Part shown: piece by piece, positions 16,595-25,448 of the stretch | Numbering within the stretch: the first letter of the stretch is position 1 | Layout of the letters: each line of letters begins with the position of its first letter | Source of the DNA: Erythrobacteraceae bacterium CCH12-C2 | GTDB lineage: Bacteria; Pseudomonadota; Alphaproteobacteria; Sphingomonadales; Sphingomonadaceae | NCBI GenBank assembly: GCA_001556995.1 | Contig: LSKF01000122.1 | Location: 1-64,000 of the forward strand | Length of the DNA: 64,000 bases | Reading direction: 5' to 3' | Notes under the pieces: model-generated | Databases searched by the model: none | Told to the model about the DNA's origin: nothing | Seen by the model: only the letters and a program-made list of their open reading frames with translations | Position numbers and translations under genes: made by a program

Positions 16595-18133
16595 ATGGCG
16601 GATACGGAAACGGCGATCTATCTGGGGATTGGCGCTAATGGTGAGCAGCAGATGCTCAGCCTTGCCCGCGCCAACCGCCACGGGCTGATCGCGGGCGCGA
16701 CCGGGACCGGCAAGACCGTGACCCTGCAGGGCATTGCAGAAAGCTTTTCCGCCGCCGGGGTGCCGGTGTTCGTCGCCGATGTGAAGGGTGATCTGTCGGG
16801 CGTCGCCATGCCCGGCTCGCCCACCTTCAAGCACGCAGCCAGTTTGGAGGCGCGGGCCAAGGAGCTGGGCATCACCGACTACGCCTACTCCGACAATCCG
16901 GTGATCTTCTGGGACCTGTTCGGCAAGCAGGGGCACCCGATCCGCACCACGATTTCCGAGATGGGCCCGCTGCTGCTGGCCCGGCTGCTTGATCTCAACG
17001 AGACGCAGGAAGGCGTGCTCCAGATCATTTTCCGCTATGCCGACGAGCAGGGCCTGCTGCTGCTGGACTTCGAGGATCTGCAGGCGCTGTTGCAATGGGC
17101 GAACGAGAATTCGGCCGAACTTTCAGGCAAGTATGGCAACGTCACCCGCCCCTCGGTCGGCTCGATCCAGCGCCAGCTTTTGAGTTTCGAGGCGCAAGGG
17201 GCGGGGAATTTCTTTGGCGAACCGGCGCTGGAAATCGACGATTTCCTCAAGGTGGACGAACAGGGCCGGGGCTATATCAACGTGCTCGCCGCTGACGAGC
17301 TGATGCGCAGCCCCAAGCTCTATGCCACCTTCCTCTTGTGGCTGCTGGCGGAGCTGTTCGAAACGCTTCCCGAAGTCGGGGATCCCGAAAAGCCGAAACT
17401 GGTGTTCTTCTTCGATGAAGCCCACCTGTTGTTCGATGATGCCCCCAAAGCGCTGCAGGACACCATCGAGCGGGTGGTGCGGTTGATCCGGTCGAAGGGG
17501 GTCGGGGTCTATTTCGTCACCCAGAATCCAATTGATATTCCAGAGGAAGTGGCAGGTCAGCTGGGCAACCGGGTGCAGCACGCCCTGCGCGCTTTCACCC
17601 CGCGTGATCAGCGCGCGATCAAGGCGGCGGCGGAGACGTTTCGCATCAACCCCGATCTCGACGTCGCCGAAGCGATTACCGAGCTCAAAGTGGGTGAAGC
17701 GCTGGTCTCGACCCTCGATGAGAAGGGCGCGCCCACGATCGTCCAGCGCACGCTGATCAAGCCGCCGCGCTCACGCCTTGGCCCGCTGACGCCCAAGGAA
17801 CGCGCGATCATCCAGTCGGTTAGCCCGCTCGATGGCAAGTACGACACGGCGGTGGACCGCGAAAGCGCTGCCGAAGTGCTCGCCGCCAAGGCCGCCGATG
17901 CCGCTGCGACCGCCGAGGAAGTCGCCGCCAAGGGCGAGGAAGAAGTCGCCAAGCGCGCACGCAAGACCCCCTCGGTGTGGGAGAAAGCAGGCAAGAGTGC
18001 GATGACCGCCGCAAGCGGTTCGCTGGCCTCGATCGCAGTGGCGGCGGTGCTCGGCAAGAAGTCGGGGGCCGATCCGCTGCGCACCGGCGCGACCGCCTTT
18101 GTGCGCAATCTGCTCGGCGGATTGATGCGGTAA
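16595..18133 (+). CDS. HerA-like / DUF853 ATPase
   Basis: A 512-residue P-loop ATPase of the helicase HerA-like C-terminal (DUF853) family. Walker A is [12 protein letters not shown] near residue 33, Walker B is [15 protein letters not shown] near residue 270, followed by the sensor-like [12 protein letters not shown]. The C-terminus has an Ala/Glu-rich probable coiled coil (about residues 425-460) and a hydrophobic glycine-rich tail. The role of this widespread family is not established; DNA- or membrane-associated motor functions have been proposed. It is monocistronic and followed at once by a parS-like site. Confidence 0.88.
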   Translation: MADTETAIYLGIGANGEQQMLSLARANRHGLIAGATGTGKTVTLQGIAESFSAAGVPVFVADVKGDLSGVAMPGSPTFKHAASLEARAKELGITDYAYSDNPVIFWDLFGKQGHPIRTTISEMGPLLLARLLDLNETQEGVLQIIFRYADEQGLLLLDFEDLQALLQWANENSAELSGKYGNVTRPSVGSIQRQLLSFEAQGAGNFFGEPALEIDDFLKVDEQGRGYINVLAADELMRSPKLYATFLLWLLAELFETLPEVGDPEKPKLVFFFDEAHLLFDDAPKALQDTIERVVRLIRSKGVGVYFVTQNPIDIPEEVAGQLGNRVQHALRAFTPRDQRAIKAAAETFRINPDLDVAEAITELKVGEALVSTLDEKGAPTIVQRTLIKPPRSRLGPLTPKERAIIQSVSPLDGKYDTAVDRESAAEVLAAKAADAAATAEEVAAKGEEEVAKRARKTPSVWEKAGKSAMTAASGSLASIAVAAVLGKKSGADPLRTGATAFVRNLLGGLMR

Positions 18134-18145
18134 ACGGGGGCCGAT

Positions 18146-18161
18146 TGTTCCACGTGGAACA
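18146..18161. promoter_or_regulatory. parS: Candidate ParB-binding parS site 1
   Basis: TGTTCCACGTGGAACA is a perfect 16-base palindrome matching the bacterial parS consensus (TGTTTCACGTGAAACA) except for a symmetric T/A to C/G change that is also used in known parS sites of proteobacteria. The symmetry extends to 24 bases (18142-18165). It lies 13 bases past the stop of the DUF853 gene, between two convergent genes. Confidence 0.8.
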
Positions 18162-18246
18162 ATCGACGACCCGTCAATGATCGCACAATGGCCGCGCAAC
18201 GACCCCGCAACGCCCATGCGTCGCGGGGAGCGTGCCGCGAGCCTTC

Positions 18247-18627
18247 CTATGCCTTGGGCATCATGCAGTAGGCGTTGAGCTTGTTCCCATCGGGGTCGCG
18301 GAAATAACCCGCGTAAAAGCCGTCGTCCCCGCGCGGCCCGGGTGCGCCTTCGCAGGTGCCACCCTTCGCCATCGCAATGTCATAGACCGCGTGGACATCC
18401 TCCGGCGTCTTGACCTCGAGCGCGACCATCACCCCGTTGCCGACCGTGGCGGGCTGCCCATCAAACGGCACCGTCGCCGCGATCCCCGGCGCGCCGCCCC
18501 ATGATCCCCAGGCGATGAAGGTTTCGAAGTCCATCATCCGCCCGACCCCGAAATGCGCGGCCAGCGCGTCATAGAACGCCGCTGCGCGCGGCAGATCATT
18601 GGTGCCTAGAGTAACATAGCCGATCAT
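18247..18627 (-). CDS. VOC family (glyoxalase/bleomycin resistance-like) protein
   Basis: A 126-residue single-domain vicinal-oxygen-chelate protein. It opens IGYVTLGTNDLPRAAAFYDA and ends YFRDPDGNKLNAYC, the usual first and last strands of the betaalphabetabetabeta module. The C-terminal metal-ligand position is occupied by Asn in GNKLNAY rather than Glu, so metal-dependent catalysis is uncertain. The substrate cannot be inferred. It is convergent with the DUF853 gene and is followed upstream by repeat copy D. Confidence 0.85.
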   Translation of the reverse strand: MIGYVTLGTNDLPRAAAFYDALAAHFGVGRMMDFETFIAWGSWGGAPGIAATVPFDGQPATVGNGVMVALEVKTPEDVHAVYDIAMAKGGTCEGAPGPRGDDGFYAGYFRDPDGNKLNAYCMMPKA

Positions 18628-18712
18628 TGAGTTCCCTCCCTTGCGATTGCGAATCGTGATGGAGGAACATTATAGGAACATTGGAGTGGCGGCAAGCCAC
18701 CTGCCCCAACCC

Positions 18713-18808
18713 CCGTTCGCCCTGAGCCTGTCGAAGGGCTGCACTTTCTTCCGAGGCCGGACAGGATCAAGGGGAAGGACGGTCCTTCGACAGGCTCAGG
18801 ACGAACGG
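18713..18808. repeat. Dispersed palindromic repeat, copy D
   Basis: Left arm CCGTTCGCCCTGAGCCTGTC and right arm CTTCGACAGGCTCAGGACGA in inverted orientation. It ends 7 bases before the aminopeptidase stop codon, so it could serve as the 3' hairpin of that transcript. Confidence 0.9.
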
Positions 18809-18815
18809 AGCTTTA

Positions 18816-20624
18816 TCAGAGTGGCGCGGTCTCGCGCTCCAGCCACGCCAGATCCTCGCCCACAAGGCGCGGAGAGAGCAGCGTGCGCACCTGTGCGTGG
18901 TAGCTATCGACCCACGCGATTTCATCAGGCGTGAGCAGGCTCTTCTCGATGAGCTTGCGATCAAGCGGCACAAAGGTCAGCGTTTCAAACCCGAGATAGC
19001 GCCCTTCCTGCCCGGCAATCTCCCGCTCCTCGACCAGCACCAGATTCTCGATCCGGATGCCGTAAGCCCCCGGCTTGTAATAGCCCGGCTCGTTCGAGAG
19101 GATCATGCCCGCGAACAGCTCCTGCCCGGTCCCGGCCTGCCCGCCGCTGGGCTTAGCAATACGCTGCGGGCCTTCGTGCACGCCGAGGAAGCTGCCGACC
19201 CCGTGGCCCGTGCCGTGAGCGTAATCGACCCCGGCCTCCCACAGATACTGCCGCGCGAGCACATCGAGCTGGCCGCCTGCGGTGCCTTGCGGAAACACCG
19301 CGCGGGCGATCTGGATGTGGCCCTTCAAAACGCGGGTGTTGCGGTCGCGCATTTCCGCGCTCGGCTCTCCCGGCCCCACCCACACGGTGCGGGTGATATC
19401 GGTGGTGCCGCCCGGATATTGGCCACCTGAATCGACCAGATAGATCGAGCCCGGCGGGATGGGGATATTGCTGTCGTCATCGACCTTGTAATGCGGCAGC
19501 GCGGCGTGGCCTGCGGCGGCGGAGATGGTGTCGAAGGAGAGGTCCCGCAGGCCATCATCCTCTTCGCGGAAAGCCTTGAGGCGCGTGGCGGCGGAAAGCT
19601 CATCGACCCCGCCCTTCGGCCCCTCGATCTCCAGCCAGCGCAAAAACTTCGTCACCGCCGCCCCGTCGCGCGCCTGCGCATCGCGGTGGCCCTGTTGTTC
19701 AACCGGATTCTTGATCGCCTTCGCAAGGATCGTCGGGTCCTGCTTGAAGGCGAACTGCGCCCCGCCGGCGCGCAGGGCCTGCGCAATCCCGACCACGGCG
19801 AAATCAGGATCGAGCGCGACGCGCTTGCCCGTGAGCTCGCCCGTCAGCGCGCCTCCAAACGCCGCACGGTCACGGATGGTCACCGCATTGCCGAGATGGC
19901 GGGTGAGCTCGGGCGTGACCTTCTCGGGCGCGATAAACAGCTCGGCGCTGCCGTCCTTGTGCGCGATGACATAGCTCAAGGCGACCGGGGTGTGCGACAC
20001 GTCGCTGCCCCGGATATTGAGCAGCCAAGCAATCGAATCGAGCGCGGGGATGACCACCGCGTCATGGCCTTCCTTCGCCAGCCAATCGGCGACAGCGGCG
20101 CGCTTTTCGGCGGAAGATTGCCCCGCCAACGCCTCGTCATGCACGATCGCCTGCGCGGCCGAGGGCGCGGGACGGTCTGCCCACACCGCATCAACCGGGT
20201 TGCTGTCGGCCGGGACCAGCGTGATGCCCTGAGGTGCCACCGCCTGCTCCAGCGCCTCGACCCATTTCCAGGTGTGGAGCCAGGGATCATAGGCGATCTT
20301 CGCGCCGCTCTCGCACACCTCGGTCAGCCATCCCGCGAGGCTGTCGGCAGGCACGCTCTTGTAATCGAACAATTCGCCCGAAACCTGCTCGCGCACCTGC
20401 ACGGTGTAGCGCCCGTCGACGAAGATTGCCGCGTGGCTGAGCGTCACCGCCGCAAACCCGGCAGAGCCACCGAACCCAGTCAGCCACGCGAGGCGCTGGG
20501 CATAGTCGCCGACATATTCGCTCATGTGTTCATCGCTGATCGGCACGATGAACCCGTCCACGCCCCGGCGCTTCAATTCCTCGCGCAGCGCGGCAAGGCG
20601 AGATTCGTGGGTTTGCATCAGCAT
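18816..20624 (-). CDS. Xaa-Pro aminopeptidase (M24B, three-domain type)
   Basis: Removes an N-terminal residue when proline is second. At 602 residues it is the long form with two N-terminal creatinase-like domains and a C-terminal pita-bread metal domain, like eukaryotic XPNPEP1. The metal-site motifs are VDSGGQYPGGTTDITRT (two Asp), AHGTGHGVGSFLGVHEGP (His), NEPGYYKPGAYGIRIEN (Glu) and the final Glu region. There is no signal peptide, so it is cytoplasmic. The start is ATG 20624 with GAGGA upstream; ATG 20618 is an alternative. It is divergent from oligopeptidase B, and both may take part in peptide recycling. Confidence 0.93.
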   Translation of the reverse strand: MLMQTHESRLAALREELKRRGVDGFIVPISDEHMSEYVGDYAQRLAWLTGFGGSAGFAAVTLSHAAIFVDGRYTVQVREQVSGELFDYKSVPADSLAGWLTEVCESGAKIAYDPWLHTWKWVEALEQAVAPQGITLVPADSNPVDAVWADRPAPSAAQAIVHDEALAGQSSAEKRAAVADWLAKEGHDAVVIPALDSIAWLLNIRGSDVSHTPVALSYVIAHKDGSAELFIAPEKVTPELTRHLGNAVTIRDRAAFGGALTGELTGKRVALDPDFAVVGIAQALRAGGAQFAFKQDPTILAKAIKNPVEQQGHRDAQARDGAAVTKFLRWLEIEGPKGGVDELSAATRLKAFREEDDGLRDLSFDTISAAAGHAALPHYKVDDDSNIPIPPGSIYLVDSGGQYPGGTTDITRTVWVGPGEPSAEMRDRNTRVLKGHIQIARAVFPQGTAGGQLDVLARQYLWEAGVDYAHGTGHGVGSFLGVHEGPQRIAKPSGGQAGTGQELFAGMILSNEPGYYKPGAYGIRIENLVLVEEREIAGQEGRYLGFETLTFVPLDRKLIEKSLLTPDEIAWVDSYHAQVRTLLSPRLVGEDLAWLERETAPL

Positions 20625-20761
20625 TTTGTCGATCCTCGGCTGTCAGCGCAGGCCCTTGCCGCGCAGAAATCTGTTGTTACACCGCCAACATACGCCCAAT
20701 GCCCGCGCCTTTCCACCCGGAGGCGCGTGTGAATGGCTGAGATATGAGGGATCGCAATCCA

Positions 20762-22987
20762 ATGACCACCCGGATCAGCACCTTGGCCCTTGCCAGCGCG
20801 CTTGCCGCCACCACCTTTGTGCCGACGGCCATGGCCGCCCCCAGCGAGGACCCCAGCCACGTGACCACTTCTGCCGCCGCCGCGCCTGCTGCTACCGCCA
20901 TCCAGCCCCCGGTCGCCGAAAAGCGCCCGCACAGCTACACTGTTCACGGTATCACGGTCGAAGACCCCTATGACTGGCTCTACGACAAGTCCTACCCCAC
21001 GGTGGATGATGAGGATGTGCTCAACCACCTCAAGGCCGAGAACGCCTATTTCGAAGCCAAGATGGGCGGGCAGGCGGGCTTCACCGAGGCGCTGTTCACC
21101 GAGATGCGCGCGCGCATCAAGGAGGACGACAGCACGGTGCCGCAGAAGGATGGCGACTACATCTACTGGAGCGAGTTCGAGGAAGGCGCGCAGTATCGCA
21201 AGCATTGGCGCAAGCCAGCGGCGGGGGGTGAGCCGCAGCTGCTGATCGACGAAAACGTGCTCGCCGAGGGGCTCGAATATTTCCGCTTGGGCGCGGCATC
21301 GGTCAGTCAGAACGGGCGCTATCTCGCCTATGCCACCGACAACAACGGCTCGGAACGCTACACCGCGCGGATCAAGGATTTGCAGACCGGCGAGCTGCTG
21401 CCCGATGTGATCGAAAACCTGCGCGGCGGGCTGACCTGGGTGAAGGGCGACACCGCGCTCGTCTATGGCCCCTCGACCGAGGAGTGGCGCGCGCTTGAGG
21501 CGAAGCTGCATGTGATCGGCACGCCGGTGGAAAGCGACGTAACCCTCTACAAGGAAGAGGATGAGAGCTTCGGCGTCGGCTTCGGCCTCACTTCGCAGGA
21601 GGACTGGCTGATCATCGCCACCGGCGACAACGAGACCAGCGAAGTGCGCCTTGTGCCGGCCGACAATCCGACCGCCACCCCGATTCTGGTGAAGCCGCGC
21701 AAGAAGGGTGTCGAATATGATGTCGACATTCGCGACGGTGAGCTGTGGGTGCACACCAATGACGACCACATCAACTTCCGCCTCGCCAAGGCGAAGCTGG
21801 AAACGCCGGGCGATTGGCAGACGGTGATTGCTGGGTCGGACGAGTTTTATCTGACCGGCTTCGACCTGTTCAAGGACTTCTTCGTCACCGAAGGGCGGCT
21901 GAACGGCCTCGATCAGATCCAGCTGCGCCAATATGCTGAGCCTGCTGCGGTGACGCCGATCACCTTCCCCGAGGCGAGCTATACCGCCGGCCTGTCGAAC
22001 AACCCCGAATATGACATGACCAAGCTGCGGCTCGCTTATCAGAGCATGGTCACGCCGAGCACGGTGTATGATTACGACGTCACAACCGGGGCGCTGGAAA
22101 CGCTCAAGACGCAGGAAATCCCGAGCGGTTATGATCCCGCGCTCTATGTGACCGAGCGGCTGACCGTTCCCGCGCGCGACGGGACGATGGTGCCGGTCAG
22201 CATCGTGATGCGCAAGGACCGGGCAGAGATCCTGAAGAAGGCGGGCATCGAAGGGCCGGGGCCTCTGCACCTCTATGCCTATGGCGCCTATGGCTATGCC
22301 ATTCCGCCGGGCTTCTCGACCACGCGCCTCAGTCTGGTGGATCGCGGCTTTGCCTATGCCATCGCGCATATCCGCGGCGGGGATGATCTCGGGCGGCGCT
22401 GGTATTTGCAGGGCAAGCTGTTCGAACGCACCAACACCTTCAACGATTTCGTCGATGTCGGCCGCGGGTTGATCGCCAAGGGCTACACTGCCGAGGGCAT
22501 GGTCACGGCGAGCGGCGGATCGGCGGGCGGCGAGTTGATGGGGGCGATCATCAACCAAGACCCCAAGCAATATGGCGCGGTCGTGGCGCACGTGCCCTTC
22601 GTCGATGTCGTGAACACCATGCTCAACGAGAAGCTCCCCCTCACCCCCGGCGAATGGCAGGAATGGGGCAATCCGATCACCGACAAGGCGGCGTTTGCCT
22701 ATATGCTGTCCTATTCGCCCTATGATCAGGTGGTGGCGAAGGATTACCCGCCGATGCTGGTGACCGCCGGCCTCAACGATCCGCGCGTGACCTATTGGGA
22801 ACCCGCAAAGTGGGTCGCCAAGCTGCGCGAGGTGAAGACCGACGACAACCTGCTGCTGCTGAAGACCAACATGGGCGCAGGCCACGGCGGGCAGTCCGGG
22901 CGCTGGAACAGCCTTAAGGAGACGGCGGAGGAATTCGCCTTCATCCTGTGGCAGATGGGGATGGCGCCCAAGAGCGAGGGCGAGTGA
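20762..22987 (+). CDS. ptrB: S9 family oligopeptidase B (exported)
   Basis: A serine peptidase of the prolyl oligopeptidase family that cleaves short peptides after basic residues. The 741-residue protein has a signal peptide (TLALASALAATTFVPTAMAA) and a beta-propeller (about residues 60-440), then an alpha/beta-hydrolase domain. The nucleophile Ser is in TASGGSAGGELMG, the Asp in LVTAGLNDPRV and the His in GAGHGGQSGR. RGGDDLGRRWYLQGKL is typical of oligopeptidase B. The start is ATG 20762 with GAGGG upstream; ATG 20744 is less likely. It overlaps the next small gene by GTGA. Confidence 0.92.
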   Translation: MTTRISTLALASALAATTFVPTAMAAPSEDPSHVTTSAAAAPAATAIQPPVAEKRPHSYTVHGITVEDPYDWLYDKSYPTVDDEDVLNHLKAENAYFEAKMGGQAGFTEALFTEMRARIKEDDSTVPQKDGDYIYWSEFEEGAQYRKHWRKPAAGGEPQLLIDENVLAEGLEYFRLGAASVSQNGRYLAYATDNNGSERYTARIKDLQTGELLPDVIENLRGGLTWVKGDTALVYGPSTEEWRALEAKLHVIGTPVESDVTLYKEEDESFGVGFGLTSQEDWLIIATGDNETSEVRLVPADNPTATPILVKPRKKGVEYDVDIRDGELWVHTNDDHINFRLAKAKLETPGDWQTVIAGSDEFYLTGFDLFKDFFVTEGRLNGLDQIQLRQYAEPAAVTPITFPEASYTAGLSNNPEYDMTKLRLAYQSMVTPSTVYDYDVTTGALETLKTQEIPSGYDPALYVTERLTVPARDGTMVPVSIVMRKDRAEILKKAGIEGPGPLHLYAYGAYGYAIPPGFSTTRLSLVDRGFAYAIAHIRGGDDLGRRWYLQGKLFERTNTFNDFVDVGRGLIAKGYTAEGMVTASGGSAGGELMGAIINQDPKQYGAVVAHVPFVDVVNTMLNEKLPLTPGEWQEWGNPITDKAAFAYMLSYSPYDQVVAKDYPPMLVTAGLNDPRVTYWEPAKWVAKLREVKTDDNLLLLKTNMGAGHGGQSGRWNSLKETAEEFAFILWQMGMAPKSEGE

Positions 22988-23103
22988 AGGCACCCAATTA
23001 CGGGCGGGGCCTGATCATCGTTTCGGCGGTCGCGCTGACGATTGCGGCCTCGCCTTTTCTGCTGCTTTGGGCCGCTTGCGTGTTTGCAGGAGAATGCCCA
23101 TGA
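22984..23103 (+). CDS. Small single-pass membrane protein (39 residues)
   Basis: A short gene missed by length filters. GTG 22984 overlaps the oligopeptidase B stop (GTGA), and its TGA at 23101-23103 overlaps the thioesterase start (ATGA at 23100). The product has a short basic start (VKAPNYGRG), one hydrophobic segment (LIIVSAVALTIAASPFLLLW) and a two-cysteine tail (AACVFAGECP). A GGAGA ribosome site for the next gene lies at its 3' end. The double coupling makes real translation likely. Function is unknown. Confidence 0.55.
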   Translation: MKAPNYGRGLIIVSAVALTIAASPFLLLWAACVFAGECP

Positions 23104-23498
23104 CCACCAACTTCACCCGCACCTTCGTCGCCGAGCCGCAGCACATCGACGAACTTGGCCACGTCAACAACACGGTGTGGGTCCAGTGGATTCAGGACAT
23201 GGCGACCGCCCATTGGGACGCCGTCGCGCGTCCGGAAGACCGCGCGGCGTTCTTCCGGGTCGTGGTGCGGCACGAGATCGATTATCGCGGCAATGTCTCC
23301 GAGGGCGCGGTCGTGACGGCGGAGACATGGATCGAAGGCCTGGCACAGGGCGCGAAATCGCTTCGCCGGGTGGAGTTCACTGACCCGAGCGGCAAACGCC
23401 TCGTCAGTGCGGCGACCACATGGGCGATGCTTGACCGCGTAACCGGACGCCTCGCGCGGGTGCGCCCTGAATTGCTCGCCCCGTTCCTCACCGCCTAG
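23100..23498 (+). CDS. Hot-dog acyl-CoA thioesterase
   Basis: A 132-residue single hot-dog protein of the 4-hydroxybenzoyl-CoA thioesterase/YbgC type. HIDELGHVNNTVWVQWIQDM carries the GHVNN motif of the active-site loop, and FFRVVVRHEIDYRGNVSEG is the typical central strand. It hydrolyses acyl-CoA, but the chain specificity is not visible. It is coupled to the upstream small membrane gene by ATGA. Its TAG stop shares the four bases CTAG with the convergent diguanylate cyclase stop. Confidence 0.88.
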   Translation: MTTNFTRTFVAEPQHIDELGHVNNTVWVQWIQDMATAHWDAVARPEDRAAFFRVVVRHEIDYRGNVSEGAVVTAETWIEGLAQGAKSLRRVEFTDPSGKRLVSAATTWAMLDRVTGRLARVRPELLAPFLTA

Positions 23499-25237
23499 GC
23501 GGCTTGTTCGCGGTGCTGCCCAGGGCTCGGGGGCGCAGCGTTGAACACGGTCAGGCGTTCATAGGCCAGCCGGTTGCGGCCGCTGGCCTTGGCTTCATAC
23601 ATCAGGGCATCAGCGCGGGCGTAGAATTCCTTGAACGCCATCTTGTGGCGGGCCGCCTCGGTGATCACGATCACCCCCATGCTGGCGGTGACCGGCAAGG
23701 CCAGCCCCGGCACATCCTTGGCAATACGCAGCGCGATCGCCTGACGCATGGCTTCGGCCCGTTCCAGCGTTCGTTCGCCGCGCAGTAGCACGACGAATTC
23801 CTCACCGCCCAACCGCACCGCAATCGAATCCCGGTCGCCGCTGGCCCTCAATGCGCCGGCACAGGCAATCAGCGCAGCATCGCCGATCTGGTGGCCATGG
23901 ACATCATTGACGGCTTTGAACCGGTCGAGATCGACCAACGCGAAAGTATCGAAGCCCTGCGCCAGAAACTCGTCGAAGCGCGCCTCGATGGCGCGGCGGT
24001 TCATCAGGCCGGTGAGCGAATCGCGGGTCGAGATCTGTTCCAGCATCCGCGCCTCGGTCAGCGCGGCGTCGCGTTCGTTGCGGATCGCCAGGAAGCGGTC
24101 GGCAATCGCCAGACTGATCACCACCACTTCCAGCCCGACGGCGATGTACAGCAGCTGATCGAGGCTCGACGGACCGACGTGCCATCCGAGCCCGCGCAGC
24201 AGGCGCTCGACCGAGGCAATGATGATCGGCGCCCACGCCACCGCGATGAAATGGGCCGAGCGGCTGCCACGGATGATCGCTTCGAGCACAGCGATGGTGA
24301 TGATGGCGATGAGCGGCAGGAAAGTGATGAAGTAGCCGCGGTCATCAATCGGTTGGGTCGCATCCAGCTGGAGCGCGAAAAACCCCGGCACGGCCATGGT
24401 AAAGTAGCCGACGCCGACCGTCAGGCGCCGCATCAGCCGCGATTGCCCGCCGCGTTCAAGGAAGGCGACCAGAAACAGCGCCGAAAGCCCTGCGCCTATG
24501 GCGTAGGACAGCGGTGCGATCACCGCCATCAAGCCCACCGGCAGCGCGGCGAAGGCGGAAATCAATCCGCCAGCAAACAGCACATAGGTCATCATCGCGC
24601 TGACAAGCGCTGCGTGCAGCACCACAAACCTTTCGCGCAGCACCACGAAAAAGCTGATGTCGAACAAGAGCGGCAAGACCAGCATCCCGGCCACGAAGGC
24701 CAGCAGCATCATGTCGATCTGTGACCATTCGGCCTTGCCCGGATCATGCGTGATTCGGGCCTCGGTCAGCAGCGGGACCGAATGTGGCCGCTCGATGCGA
24801 ACCAGCAGCAGACGTGTGTCATCGGTGATCTTCGGCAGCGGCAGTTGGAAGACCGGGCCTGACGGGAACGCGCGGGCATCGGCTTGGGTGAGACGCAGGC
24901 TGTGGATCGTGCCATCGGCGTCGACAGCGTAAAAATTGATCGCTGAAAATCGGGCGATCCGGCTGAAGAAATAGCGCGGCAGTTTTTCGCCCGCCCAGCT
25001 CTCTGGCTCAAACCTAAGCCAAACGGCAGGCACATCCGAACGCCAGCCGGTATTGGCGCAATTCCATGCACCTCGCGCCAGCATGGCGCGCGCATCATAA
25101 TCCACCGCCGTTTCGGCGTGGCAAGTCGGGGCGAAGGTGGGCACGGTGTGATCATCGGCCAACGCCGGACGCGCGAGGCACAGCCCCAGCGCAAACGCCG
25201 CGATACACAAATGGAAGAAAAGCCGCACGCTACCCAT
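23495..25237 (-). CDS. Membrane-bound diguanylate cyclase (7TM + GGDEF)
   Basis: Predicted to make cyclic di-GMP. The 580-residue protein has a signal peptide (CIAAFALGLCLARPALA), a periplasmic sensory region to about residue 170 resembling 7TMR-DISM extracellular modules, about seven hydrophobic segments (residues 175-375), a short coiled coil and a C-terminal GGDEF domain. The active-site motif is GGEEF near residue 477, an active variant. No canonical RxxD inhibitory site precedes it. Cyclic di-GMP commonly opposes flagellar motility, so a link to the flagellar genes 18 kb away is plausible but unproven. Start ATG 25237. Confidence 0.9.
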   Translation of the reverse strand: MGSVRLFFHLCIAAFALGLCLARPALADDHTVPTFAPTCHAETAVDYDARAMLARGAWNCANTGWRSDVPAVWLRFEPESWAGEKLPRYFFSRIARFSAINFYAVDADGTIHSLRLTQADARAFPSGPVFQLPLPKITDDTRLLLVRIERPHSVPLLTEARITHDPGKAEWSQIDMMLLAFVAGMLVLPLLFDISFFVVLRERFVVLHAALVSAMMTYVLFAGGLISAFAALPVGLMAVIAPLSYAIGAGLSALFLVAFLERGGQSRLMRRLTVGVGYFTMAVPGFFALQLDATQPIDDRGYFITFLPLIAIITIAVLEAIIRGSRSAHFIAVAWAPIIIASVERLLRGLGWHVGPSSLDQLLYIAVGLEVVVISLAIADRFLAIRNERDAALTEARMLEQISTRDSLTGLMNRRAIEARFDEFLAQGFDTFALVDLDRFKAVNDVHGHQIGDAALIACAGALRASGDRDSIAVRLGGEEFVVLLRGERTLERAEAMRQAIALRIAKDVPGLALPVTASMGVIVITEAARHKMAFKEFYARADALMYEAKASGRNRLAYERLTVFNAAPPSPGQHREQAA

Positions 25238-25448
25238 GGCGCGGGCTCTATCAGCAAAGCCCTTACGATGCTGTTAAGCCCGGTTGCTCCATTTTGGAGG
25301 AATTATTCCGATAAGTCATGACGTTGATGGGTGGCCTGTCTTTCGGCACCGGACTTTTGTTGCAATGGGGCCAGAACCCTTGCGGTCGTAACGTATTCGT
25401 CACGATCAGCGCCTAGCCGAAACGACCGACCATTAGTCAGGATCACCC

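Noticed and set aside
20618-22993. Very long open frame (about 790 codons) opposite oligopeptidase B
   Set aside because: It is the mirror of a real gene in GC-rich DNA: no family motif, His/Arg-rich biased composition, and no ribosome site. The plus strand has complete serine-peptidase motifs.
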